This document shows, one piece after another, positions 38,542 to 46,615 of a stretch of 64,000 nt of DNA. The stretch is from assembly GCF_014202315.1 (NCBI RefSeq), contig NZ_JACHGN010000011.1, positions 248,001 through 312,000 on the forward strand. Direction: 5' to 3'. The notes beneath the pieces are model-generated. The model had not been told where the DNA came from and ran no database searches. It was given only the letters and a program-made list of their open reading frames with translations. The translations under genes and the position numbers were made by a program. The stretch's first letter is position 1, and every line of letters starts with the position of its first letter. The stretch is from Thermocatellispora tengchongensis (lineage in GTDB: Bacteria > Actinomycetota > Actinomycetes > Streptosporangiales > Streptosporangiaceae).

Positions 38542-39138
38542 TCAGTCTCCAGGCACTTGCTCGTATCGCTGTGGCATCCGGCCGCCGCTCGGATCGGCCG
38601 GGACCGGCACCGCGCGCGGAGACTCGGCTGGTTCGTGCGAGCGGAAACCGGCCAGTGTGCCACGGAAGAACGTCAAGGGCCGCCGATCGGAGGACGCGGC
38701 CAGATCGAGGACGCGGGCGACGACGATCCAGTGATCCCCGGCCTCGTGCACGGTCACGATCTCGCATTCCAGCCACCCCAGCGTGCCGGGCAGCATCGGT
38801 GCGCCGCTGAACCGGCCGGCGGCCCAGGGCACGTCCGCGAACTTGTCACCCCCGCTGACGGCGAAACGGCGGCACAACGCGATCTGGTCGTGCGCCAGCA
38901 TGTTCACCCCGAACCGGCCGCCGGCCGCCACCTTCGGCCACGACGTCGAGACCTTGCTGGGGCACAGGAGGACGAGCGGGGGATCCAGCGAGAGCGCGCC
39001 GAACGACTGGCACGTGAATCCGACCGGCCCGTCGGCGTGCATCGCGGTCACGACCGTCACCCCGGTGACGAAGTGCCCCAGCACGTGCCGGTAGCGCTCG
39101 CTCGATATGGCGGCGGGCGGCAGGCTGTCAGTCGTCAT
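38542..39138 (-). CDS. Flavin reductase of a two-component monooxygenase
   Basis: The 198-residue protein has the flavin reductase-like split barrel: RHVLGHFVTGVTVVTAMHAD, GFTCQSFGALSLDPPLVLLC and FGVNMLAHDQIALCRRFA, like HsaB/HpaC-type reductases. It would supply FMNH2 or FADH2 to an oxygenase, most simply the LLM monooxygenase 6 kb downstream in the island. The start ATG 39138 overlaps the stop of a 29-codon leader frame (ATGA). Repeat copy C lies directly upstream. It is the first structural gene of the unit with the two SDRs. Confidence 0.9.
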   Translation of the reverse strand: MTTDSLPPAAISSERYRHVLGHFVTGVTVVTAMHADGPVGFTCQSFGALSLDPPLVLLCPSKVSTSWPKVAAGGRFGVNMLAHDQIALCRRFAVSGGDKFADVPWAAGRFSGAPMLPGTLGWLECEIVTVHEAGDHWIVVARVLDLAASSDRRPLTFFRGTLAGFRSHEPAESPRAVPVPADPSGGRMPQRYEQVPGD

Positions 39139-39224
39139 GGGCTCGCCCCCGGCCGACCGGAGAGGGAGCCGGAGAGGGAGATCGTCCCCCTTCTTCCGCA
39201 GGTCACCAGGTCGAGCGTCCGCAC
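39135..39224 (-). CDS. Candidate 29-residue leader peptide coupled to the flavin reductase
   Basis: GTG 39224 has the same GGAGG ribosome site and the same first codons (MRTLDLV) as the alpha/beta hydrolase at 33348 (MQTLDLV). It then diverges (TCGRRGTISLSGSLSGRPGA) and stops at TGA 39137-39135, overlapping the flavin reductase ATG. It looks like a duplicated promoter plus gene start fused in front of a new gene, giving a translational leader. Translation is inferred from the intact ribosome site and the ATGA coupling only. Confidence 0.4.
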   Translation of the reverse strand: MRTLDLVTCGRRGTISLSGSLSGRPGASP

Positions 39225-39358
39225 GATGCCTCCAACAGTGCTTCGAGGACCCCAACCAGCCGCTGCTCCCGGGGCCGGCGTCGCCGTGCGCCCCCGTCGC
39301 GGCCGGTAGCAGGAGTCTGACCGGCCGCGGCGGCGAAGGCTGTGACCTGGATTCCACG
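39209..39358 (-). repeat. Island repeat copy C, promoter region of the flavin reductase unit
   Basis: This 150-bp copy matches A over nearly its whole length, including the ribosome site and start codons of the hydrolase gene, and matches B over the promoter-proximal two thirds. Shared blocks are ATGCCTCCAACAG (with A), GGTAGCAGGAGTCTGACC (with B) and GTGACCTGGAT (with B). Confidence 0.7.
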
Positions 39359-39726
39359 ACTCATCGACCAGCCCGCGGACCTGGGTCACAGACGCATTCG
39401 CAGGTTGTGAAACCATGACGCAGGTCGCAGCCCGAGGCATGGCAGGAGGGGCATCGACGTGTATCCGACAGAGCCCGAAGGTGTCTCCGCGGGGCGTGCA
39501 CGCCGGTCAGGGGCACGATCAGGCACCATGACCCAGCACAGCGCGCACACGTGCGACCTCGCCGGACACCTCCAGCCGGTGATCTCCCTCCCGATCCCAC
39601 GATGAGGCGGCGGCCAGGTGCGGTCCGCCCTGGCGGCATCGGAGCTTTGACGAGGTGAGGCGCCCCCGATAACCGGCGCCTCGACCCGGCCTGCCAGGAA
39701 ACCCGGCCTGCCGAGAAAGGAGAGAC
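39359..39726. other. Divergent intergenic region with hairpin
   Basis: Between repeat C and the plus-strand hydrolase gene there is no convincing gene. An 8-bp perfect inverted repeat, GAGGCGCC (39657-39664) and GGCGCCTC (39675-39682), and a direct repeat of CCGGCCTGCC (two copies within 39680-39715) lie just before the hydrolase ribosome site. They could be regulatory. A Cys-rich minus-strand frame (RRCPSCHASGCDLRHG) is present but unsupported. Confidence 0.35.
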
Positions 39727-40680
39727 ATGACGATGTGCCCACTCGTCGAAACATCTGACGGTATTCGTCTCCACGTGACCGACACCGGAGACGGGGCCCC
39801 GGTGCTCTTCCTCCACGAATACGCCGGCGACCACCGGAGCTGGTCTCGGCAGGTCGCCGAACTCAAGGACGACTACCGGTGCATCACCTACGCGGCGCGC
39901 GGCTACCTGCCGTCCGATGTGCCGACGAGTCCTTCGGCCTACTCCTGGCGGCAAGCCGTCGATGACGCGATCACCGTGCTCGACGTCCTGGAGGTCGAGA
40001 CCGCCCACGTCGTCGGACTCTCGATGGGCGGGTACACGGCAGTGCAGTTGGGATTACGCCACCCGGACCGGGTGCGGTCGATCATGGCCGTCAGCGTCGG
40101 ATCCGGTTCCGACCCTGCGACCCGGTCCGCCTATCTGGACGAGACCAGGATCGTCGCGGACCGGCTCCGATCCCGGGGAACGGCCTTCGTCGGGCGCAAG
40201 ATGGCCGAAGGGCCCAGCAGGATACAACTCAAATACCACAACGAGCCGGCGTGGCACGAGATGATCGAACAGTTCTCCGAGCATTCCGCGGAGGGGCTGG
40301 CGCTCACGATCCTCGGCATTCAGGCCCGCCGGCCGTCTCTGCACGACATGATCGACGAGATCAGAGACCTCTCGGTCCCCCTTCTCGTCGTCAACGGCGA
40401 CGAGGACGAGGCATGCCTGCCCACCGGGATGATGCTCAAGCGTACGGCGCCCTTGTGCGGAATGCAGGTGCTCCCGAACAGCGGACATGTGCCGAACCTG
40501 GAGGACCCTCGGCAGTTCAACGACATCACCCGCCGATTCATTCGACGTGTCGAGGCGAACGAGTGGCCCGAGCGGGACCCGAGGTCGCGGTTCACTTCGC
40601 AGTTCGGCCTCGATCAGCCCGACCACACGGGCGCGGCGGCGGCCTCGCCGCGAGGGACAGGCAGCTCGGAGACGAGGTGA
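39727..40680 (+). CDS. Alpha/beta hydrolase
   Basis: The 317-residue hydrolase has a full catalytic triad: Ser in VGLSMGGYTAV, Asp in VVNGDEDEACLP and His in NSGHVPNLE. LFLHEYAGDHRSW is the oxyanion region. It resembles esterases, enol-lactone hydrolases and C-C hydrolases of catabolic operons. The start ATG 39727 has AAAGGAGAG upstream. It is the first gene of the plus-strand operon and, unlike the island hydrolase at 32551-33348, keeps its nucleophile. A lactone or ester made by the monooxygenase is a possible substrate (inference). Confidence 0.9.
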   Translation: MTMCPLVETSDGIRLHVTDTGDGAPVLFLHEYAGDHRSWSRQVAELKDDYRCITYAARGYLPSDVPTSPSAYSWRQAVDDAITVLDVLEVETAHVVGLSMGGYTAVQLGLRHPDRVRSIMAVSVGSGSDPATRSAYLDETRIVADRLRSRGTAFVGRKMAEGPSRIQLKYHNEPAWHEMIEQFSEHSAEGLALTILGIQARRPSLHDMIDEIRDLSVPLLVVNGDEDEACLPTGMMLKRTAPLCGMQVLPNSGHVPNLEDPRQFNDITRRFIRRVEANEWPERDPRSRFTSQFGLDQPDHTGAAAASPRGTGSSETR

Positions 40681-40688
40681 GCCCGGGA

Positions 40689-41429
40689 ATGAATCGCCAT
40701 GCCACCGGCATCTCGGCGGCGTCGTTGGAAGCGTGGTCGAAGAGCTTTCTGTCTGGGCAGGAGCCGGAAATCCGGGACACGCTCCTCGCGGACAGCCGGG
40801 TCGTGACGTATCCCGCCGGGACGCTCATCTGCCGGGGCGACGAGGACTACCGGGTCGCCCTCATCCACCGCGGACGGATCCGTTCGAAAATCACGTCCTG
40901 GGATGGGCGGGAGGTCACCACGCGCTACGCGACGGTCGGCCATATCACCGCCCTGCCCGCGATGCTCACGAACGGTGCGCCGGCCTCGCTGGAAGCGGTG
41001 ACCTTCTGCGAGGTTTCGGTGTTGAACCCGAACACTTTCCGGCGCCTCATGCGCGCCAATGCCGACCTCTGCTATCAGGTTGCGGTGTATCTGGCGAATT
41101 CCACGTACGAGACCGTGGCGTATCTTGAGGATAATCTTTTCGGATCGGTGCAGCAGAGGCTGAGCAGGCACCTGCTCGAAATGGCCACGCCCACCGTCAA
41201 GGGACTCCTTGTCCAGACGGATCAGACGGACCTCGCTCACGCGATCGGATCAGTGCGAGAAGTGGTCGCCCGGGCTCTGAAGAAGCTGAGCGACACCGGA
41301 GCGATCCGCCGGGACCGGCGGCAGATCTGGATCGAAGACCCGGGGCTGCTGCAGTCGTTCGCGTCCACGAACTTGCGGAGCCACAGGCAGCACGACTCAA
41401 GAAGCAGGCCCGAAGCGAGAGACGATTGA
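40689..41429 (+). CDS. Crp/Fnr-family transcription regulator
   Basis: The protein has 246 residues. The cyclic-nucleotide-binding-like barrel (residues about 30-140: VVTYPAGTLICRGDEDYRVA, HRGRIRSKITSWDGREV) lacks the phosphate-binding RSA motif of true cAMP binders. The winged helix is QTDLAHAIGSVREVVARALK, then KLSDTGAIRRDRRQIWI. It may respond to a pathway metabolite or CoA ester. It is embedded in the operon and is the only regulator in 25-45 kb, so it is the best candidate for control of both facing gene sets. GTG 40677, which overlaps the previous stop, is an alternative start. Confidence 0.88.
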   Translation: MNRHATGISAASLEAWSKSFLSGQEPEIRDTLLADSRVVTYPAGTLICRGDEDYRVALIHRGRIRSKITSWDGREVTTRYATVGHITALPAMLTNGAPASLEAVTFCEVSVLNPNTFRRLMRANADLCYQVAVYLANSTYETVAYLEDNLFGSVQQRLSRHLLEMATPTVKGLLVQTDQTDLAHAIGSVREVVARALKKLSDTGAIRRDRRQIWIEDPGLLQSFASTNLRSHRQHDSRSRPEARDD

Positions 41430-42367
41430 GCGAGTACCCCATAGACGAAGAGCTGGCGCGGTCGGTGTCCACCCTGCCCCGAGTCGATCGCACCGACGTC
41501 GCGGAAGCGCGCAGAATAATGTCGAGCCGCGTGGCCGCCTCCGGCCGCTACGACTCGATCGACGAGGGCGTGACCACCGAGGACCGCTCCTGCACCGGAG
41601 CCGACGGCCAGAGCGTCGAACTGCGCGTGTACCGGCCGGATCACCGTACGAACATGGGTGCCATCTACCACGTGCACGGCGGCGGATTCATTCTGGGCGA
41701 TCTTGAGATGAGTCACCTCCGGAATGTGGAGATCGCGCGAGAAGTCGGCTCCGTCGTCGTCTCCGTGAACTACCGGCTGGCGCCGGAGTGGCCCTTCCCC
41801 ACCCCTCTTGAGGATGTCTACAGCGGCCTCGTCTGGCTGCACGAGCGGGCCGGCGAACTGGAGATCGATCCGTCGCTCGTCGTCCTTCATGGCGTGAGCG
41901 CCGGCGGCGGGCTCGCGGCTTCGACGGCGCTGCTGGCCCGCGACCGAAACGGGCCGCCGATCTGCTTCCAGTTCCTCGCGTCGCCGGTGCTGGACGATCG
42001 GCTCCTTACCGCCAGCAGCAGGAGATTCACCGACACGCCCGCGTTGAATCGGCAGGACGTGGAGACATGCTGGTCGGCGTACCTCGGACGAGTCGGGAGG
42101 GGCACCGGCGCGGTCTCGCCGTATGCGGCCCCCGCGCGGGCGGCCGATCTGACGAGACTTCCGCGGACGTACATCTCCGTGGCGGAGTTCGATCCGTTGC
42201 GCGACGAGGCGATCGAATACGCGCGGTCGCTTCTGTCCGCCGGCACGTCCGCCGAGCTGCACCTCTTCCCAGGTACGTACCACGGGTCCTTCGCGGCGCG
42301 TGAAGCGGCGGTGAGTCAACGCCAGCTATCTGAGGAGGTCGCGGTGCTGAGGAGTGTTGTGGGGTGA
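41426..42367 (+). CDS. Alpha/beta hydrolase of the hormone-sensitive lipase family
   Basis: The 313-residue esterase has HGGGFILGDLEMSH (HSL oxyanion motif), nucleophile Ser in HGVSAGGGLAAS, Asp in EFDPLRDEA and His in GTYHGSFA. The family hydrolyses short acyl esters and some lactones. The start TTG 41426 overlaps the Crp stop (TTGA), and the first residues MSEYPIDEELARSV fit family N-termini. It is part of the tightly packed plus-strand operon. Confidence 0.9.
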   Translation: MSEYPIDEELARSVSTLPRVDRTDVAEARRIMSSRVAASGRYDSIDEGVTTEDRSCTGADGQSVELRVYRPDHRTNMGAIYHVHGGGFILGDLEMSHLRNVEIAREVGSVVVSVNYRLAPEWPFPTPLEDVYSGLVWLHERAGELEIDPSLVVLHGVSAGGGLAASTALLARDRNGPPICFQFLASPVLDDRLLTASSRRFTDTPALNRQDVETCWSAYLGRVGRGTGAVSPYAAPARAADLTRLPRTYISVAEFDPLRDEAIEYARSLLSAGTSAELHLFPGTYHGSFAAREAAVSQRQLSEEVAVLRSVVG

Positions 42368-42474
42368 TCGAGAAGTGGGCCGTCCGCGCGGAGGCCGGGC
42401 GGTCGGAAGGTCATGACCGGAGGTGCGGACAAGACGGCCGGCCAGGTCACGAGGCGGCGAGGGAGCCTGATCAC

Positions 42475-43734
42475 ATGTCACACGCGAGCGGGCCAGGTGG
42501 GTCGTCGGCGGGTGCCCGTTTCCTCGGCGGCGTTCGGGTCTTGGACATCACCGGGGCCTTGGCGGGCCCCTACTGCACGACGATACTTTCCGACCTCGGC
42601 GCGGAGGTCATCAAGGTAGAGCCCGTGGAGGGCGATTCGCTTCGGCGCCGTCTGGTGGGGCCGGAGCAGCGGCCTCTCCCGTTCGACCTGATCCACCGCA
42701 ACAAGCGAAGCATCGCCGTCGACATCAAGACCGACCGGGGGCGGGACCTCGTCAGAGCACTGGCGATGCGCTCGGACGTGCTGGTGGAGAACTTCCGGGT
42801 CGGCGCGCTCGCGCGACAGGGCTTGTCCTACGACGATCTCAAAGGCGATTGCCCGGACCTTGTGTATTGCTCGATCTCCGGCTTCGGGCAGTTCGGGCCG
42901 ATGCGTGACGCGAAAGGCATCGATCTGGTCGCCCAGGCGTACGGAGGACTGTTGAGCGTGACGGGGAGTCCCGGCGAAGCGCCGGCGAAGGCCGGCTACC
43001 CCATCGGCGACCTCGGCACCGGGATGTGGGGCGCGATCGGGGTGCTGGCGGCGTTGCTCCGAGTGCGTGCCGGACTCGGCGGCTCCCACATCGACGTATC
43101 CCTCGCCGACACGATCGCCGGGTGGTCGTTGTGGGAGGTGGCCGACTTCGTCGGGACGGGGGAGGCTCCGGCTCCGCTGGGTACCGCGCACAGGCTCGTG
43201 GCACCGTACGAGGCTTTCACCTGTGGCGACGGGGCGATGCTCGTGATCGGCGTGACCGAGCGCTCCTGGAAGGCTTTCTGCGCCGTCCTCGGTATCGATC
43301 TTTCCGGCGACGCGCGCTACGACGGCGAGTACGCGCGCTTCGTCAACCGCGAGCAGCTCGCCGAGCTGCTCCAAGCTCGGTTCAGCACGGCACCGAGGGA
43401 CTTCTGGATCGACCGGCTCCGTGAGGCCGGCGTTCCGTGCGGGCCCGTCAACGACATCCCACAGATGCTGAATGACCCGCAGTACGCCGCCCGCGACATG
43501 TTCCCGAGCGACGTCGAGCGGTTCGGGCACCGCCGCATCGTGAACACGCCGCTCATCGCCGACGGCGCTCCACGCGCACAACGGAGGGCGCCGGGCATCG
43601 GACAGGACACCATCGCGCTTCTGCGCGAGCTGGGGATCGGCGTTCAGGAGATCAAGGCGCTGTTGCGGGATCAGGTGGTCGGCGGCGCCGCAGAGGCGTT
43701 GTCCACGGTGGATTCGGAGGCGGGCGCGGGATGA
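42475..43734 (+). CDS. Class III CoA-transferase (CaiB/BaiF family)
   Basis: The 419-residue enzyme moves CoA between carboxylic acids. RVLDITGALAGPYCTTILSD (N-terminal CoA-binding), ENFRVGALARQGLSYDDL and the catalytic Asp D150 in GIDLVAQAYGG are typical, as are AHRLVAPYEAF and AGVPCGPVNDIPQML. It provides a second CoA activation route beside the acyl-CoA synthetase. ATG 42475 has GGGAG 9 nt upstream; the frame is open from GTG 42364, but the added residues look non-coding. Confidence 0.92.
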   Translation: MSHASGPGGSSAGARFLGGVRVLDITGALAGPYCTTILSDLGAEVIKVEPVEGDSLRRRLVGPEQRPLPFDLIHRNKRSIAVDIKTDRGRDLVRALAMRSDVLVENFRVGALARQGLSYDDLKGDCPDLVYCSISGFGQFGPMRDAKGIDLVAQAYGGLLSVTGSPGEAPAKAGYPIGDLGTGMWGAIGVLAALLRVRAGLGGSHIDVSLADTIAGWSLWEVADFVGTGEAPAPLGTAHRLVAPYEAFTCGDGAMLVIGVTERSWKAFCAVLGIDLSGDARYDGEYARFVNREQLAELLQARFSTAPRDFWIDRLREAGVPCGPVNDIPQMLNDPQYAARDMFPSDVERFGHRRIVNTPLIADGAPRAQRRAPGIGQDTIALLRELGIGVQEIKALLRDQVVGGAAEALSTVDSEAGAG

Positions 43735-44384
43735 CGGCTCTGATGCGACTCGACGTCCTGGATCGGGTCGCCCGGCTTACCATCGACAGGCCGGAGAAGC
43801 GGAACGCCATGTCGGCGGAGATGTGGCGCACCCTCCTCCGGCACGTCAAGTCGATCGGCGAAGCCTCTGGTATCTCCGCGGTCGTGCTGACAGGCGCCGG
43901 GGGGAGCTTCTCGGCAGGCGGCGACCTGACCGAGCTGAGGGCACCGGATCCAGAGGAGGTCGACGGTTACCGGGCTCTCGCCGAGACGGCCGTCACGGCC
44001 CTGATGGAACTGAAGCCGCCGAAGTTCGCACAGATCGACGGCGCGTGCTTCGGAGCGGGTTGCAGCCTTGCGCTCGCCTGCGATGTTCGCATCTGCTCCC
44101 CCACTTCGCAGTTCGCGATACCCGCGCTGAAGAACGGCCTCACCTACGAGCCGGCCTTCGTACGGCGGCTTGTGCAGGTCGTGGGCTCCGGCCCGGCCGG
44201 GCTGCTGCTTTACGGAGGCGAGCGCTGGAACGCCCAGGAGGCCGCGGCACGCGGCTTGGTCGACAAACGCGCTGAGGACGTATCGGCGACGGTCGAGCGG
44301 ATTCTGGCGAACCTGCGCGGCGCGAACGACTCGGCCATCGCCTCGATGACGACGGCCATCAGGGCCGCGCTGCGGTTTCGGTGA
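43731..44384 (+). CDS. Enoyl-CoA hydratase/isomerase (crotonase family), short
   Basis: The protein has 217 residues; typical crotonases have about 255. The crotonase core is clear: LTIDRPEKRNAMSAEM, the oxyanion hole GSFSAGGDL and GACFGAGCSLALACDVRICS. The usual catalytic Glu region (GxxPxxGGTxxL) reads NGLTYEPAFVRRLVQVVGSG, and the C-terminal trimerisation helices are short. It could be a hydratase, isomerase or other crotonase. ATG 43731 overlaps the CoA-transferase stop (ATGA). Confidence 0.87.
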   Translation: MTALMRLDVLDRVARLTIDRPEKRNAMSAEMWRTLLRHVKSIGEASGISAVVLTGAGGSFSAGGDLTELRAPDPEEVDGYRALAETAVTALMELKPPKFAQIDGACFGAGCSLALACDVRICSPTSQFAIPALKNGLTYEPAFVRRLVQVVGSGPAGLLLYGGERWNAQEAAARGLVDKRAEDVSATVERILANLRGANDSAIASMTTAIRAALRFR

Positions 44385-44405
44385 AGAGGAATTCGGAGGT
44401 CATCC

Positions 44406-45209
44406 ATGGATCTGCGCCTGGACGGTGCGCGTGCGATCGTGACCGGGGGATCGCGCGGAATCGGACTCGCCGTCGCCCGCGGCCTCCTGGCCGAGGGGTC
44501 CAGGGTGGCGCTCGTCGCCCGGGACGAGCAGCGCCTCAAGACCGCCGCCGACGGCCTTCGCGTCGCGGCCATCGGCGCCGATGTGCTCGCGATCCCCGCG
44601 GACACCACCGACGACGCCTCCGTGCGAGCCATGGTCGAGACGGTCGTGGCCGCATGGGGCGGCATCGACGTGCTGGTGAACGCCGCCGCCCAGCCCTCCT
44701 TCGCTTCCGCTCCTCCCGCGCTCGCCGACATCACCGACGCGGAGGTGGCGACCGACTTCGACACCAAGGTACTGGGCTACCTGCGGTGCGCCCGCGCGGT
44801 CGCACCACACATGATCGCGCAGGGCTCGGGAAGAATCGTCAACATCTCCGGCCTCAACGCCCGCCGCACCGGCTCCATATCCGGCACGATCCGCAACGTC
44901 GCCGTCGCCGCCCTCACCGCCAATCTCGCCGATGAGCTCGGACCTCATGGCGTGGGGGTCACGGTTGTGCACCCCGGTCTGGTGGAGACCGAACGCACTC
45001 CCCGGCTGGTCGCGGACCGAGCGGCGGCCACCGGGCTCACCGAGGACCAGGTCCGTGCCGGCCTCGGCGAGACGACGAGCCTGCGCCGCCTCGTCACCGC
45101 TGAGGAGGTCGCGGACGTCGTCGTCTTCCTCTGCTCCGAGCGGGCGGCCGCCGTAACCGGCGACGCGGTGAGCGTGGCGGGCGGGAACCGCGGCGCCGTG
45201 CATTACTAG
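44406..45209 (+). CDS. SDR-family protein without the canonical YxxxK
   Basis: The 267-residue protein has an intact cofactor site (GGSRGIGLAVARGLLAEGSR, VARDEQ: NADP-type) and NAAAQ. The active-site stretch reads NISGLNARRTGSISGTIRNV, so the position of Tyr-x3-Lys is Ser-x3-Arg. It may use other residues or have no redox activity. RRLVTAEEVADVVVFLCSER, then AAAVTGDAVSVAGG is a standard C-terminus. It is the last gene of the plus-strand operon, 21 nt after the crotonase. Confidence 0.85.
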   Translation: MDLRLDGARAIVTGGSRGIGLAVARGLLAEGSRVALVARDEQRLKTAADGLRVAAIGADVLAIPADTTDDASVRAMVETVVAAWGGIDVLVNAAAQPSFASAPPALADITDAEVATDFDTKVLGYLRCARAVAPHMIAQGSGRIVNISGLNARRTGSISGTIRNVAVAALTANLADELGPHGVGVTVVHPGLVETERTPRLVADRAAATGLTEDQVRAGLGETTSLRRLVTAEEVADVVVFLCSERAAAVTGDAVSVAGGNRGAVHY

Positions 45210-45256
45210 CGCGCCGGCGTGGCCGCTCGCAGAGCCGTGTCCGGCCACGTACCGCC

Positions 45257-45478
45257 GTGGAGCGGCATCCGCCTGCGGCCACCGGGGGCTTCCAGGCCGC
45301 CTTCTGGGCGTGCCTGGTCGTCGCCGCGGTGGGCGCGCTGATCGCCCTGGCCCTGCCGGCGGTGGCCGGGGGCACCGAGCAAGCCCCGCAGTGGTGGCGG
45401 CGCCGCGGACGGGCTTCGGCTCGGGCGCGGACGGTCTTCCCCGAGGGTCAGGTGATGCGGCTCACATCTGGACGATGA
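45257..45478 (+). pseudogene. C-terminal relic of an MFS (DHA2-type) transporter
   Basis: The frame GGFQAAFWACLVVAAVGALI, then ALALPAV has the shape of the last transmembrane segment of 14-TM drug transporters (family pattern: a Phe-Trp motif then a Gly/Ala/Val helix). It is followed by a polar tail. Nothing of the preceding 13 helices is present between here and the SDR stop at 45209. Confidence 0.4.
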
Positions 45479-46459
45479 CCTTGCCCTTGGCGTGGCCCTG
45501 TTCGAGGTAGGTGAATGCCTCGGGGATCTGCGCGAACGGGAAGACCCGGTCGGTCACCGTCTTCAGCCTGCCTTGGTCGACCAGGCCGGCCAGCACGGCG
45601 AGGTCCGATCCGCTGGGGCGCATGAACATGAACCGATAGTTGACGCCCTTCTTCCGGGCCTCGCGGCGGATCTTGGCGCTGGCCGCCTTCAGTGCGGTGG
45701 TCACCACCAGGCCCGCGCCCATCTCGCGAGCGGTGGGCGGATCGGGGATTCCCGCGATGGAGGCCGTCGTGGCTCCCCGCTTGAGGATGTCGAAGGTGTC
45801 CGTCAGGTCCTGTCCGCCGGTCAGGTCGAAGGCGCCGTCGTAGTCGCTGAGGAGGTTGTTGAACCTCTGCTGGCGGTAGTTGATGACCGTCTCGGCCCCA
45901 AGGGACCGCACCAGTTCCTCGCCGCTGGGCGACGCGGTGGTGGCCACCTTCGCCCCCATCCAGACGGCGAGCTGGATGGCGAGGGTGCCGACGCCACCGG
46001 CTCCGCCGGAGATGAACACCTTGTCGCCTTCGGCGACGCCCACCACGTCACGCAGCGCCTGCAGGGCGGTCAGCCCGGCCAGCGGCAGCCCGGCCGCATC
46101 GGTGAAGTCCAGGGACTCCGGCATCTTCGCCACCAGCGTCTCGTTGACGACGGCGTAGGGGCATAGGCGCCGAGCCTTGTCTTGTCGACCCGGGCGAACA
46201 CCCGGTCACCGGCCGCGAAACGGGTGACGCCCGCGCCGACCGCCTCGACCACGCCGGACAGCTCGCTGCCCGCCACCAGGGGCAGATCGAGACGGGTCAG
46301 CATCTTCATCTTGCCTTCGCGGACCTTGAAGTCGATCGGGTTCAGTCCTGCGGCCCGCACCCGGATGAGCACCTCGCCGTCGTGTGCCGCCGGCTCGGGG
46401 ACATCCCGGAGTTCCATCGCGCTCGCGTCCCCGTACCGGGTCAGCACGTATGCCTGCAT
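45462..46459 (-). pseudogene. NADP-dependent quinone oxidoreductase with a single frameshift
   Basis: The N-terminal part (MQAYVLTRYGDASAMELRDV ... ARVDKTRLGAYA) and the C-terminal part (YAVVNETLVAKMPESLDFTD ... GKVIVQM) lie in different frames that meet near 46160. Family members read GAYAEYAVV at this point; loss of about one base explains the break. Joined, it is a full-length medium-chain reductase of about 330 residues with the Rossmann motif ISGGAGGVGTLAIQLA. The ribosome site is intact. It is either a recent pseudogene or a sequencing error. Confidence 0.8.
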
Positions 46460-46615
46460 GTGGTGTCCTGCCCCAATTGTCGCATGCCCCTGATCCGCAC
46501 AGATCGTATTGGAGTGGGGGCGTGCGCGTGGGGTGTCGCCACAGGCCGCATGTCCGTCTGTCCCATTCCGCCTCGGGCGCCGTCAGCGCGGGCGCGATCG
46601 TTGCACCTGGGGCGG

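Noticed and set aside
33340-39358. Insertion sequence or integron repeats
   Set aside because: The repeats have no terminal inverted repeats, target duplications or transposase, and each sits before a gene start.
39386-39500. Cys-rich minus-strand frame resembling a zinc ribbon
   Set aside because: Cys spacing is irregular and there is no start or ribosome site; probably chance.
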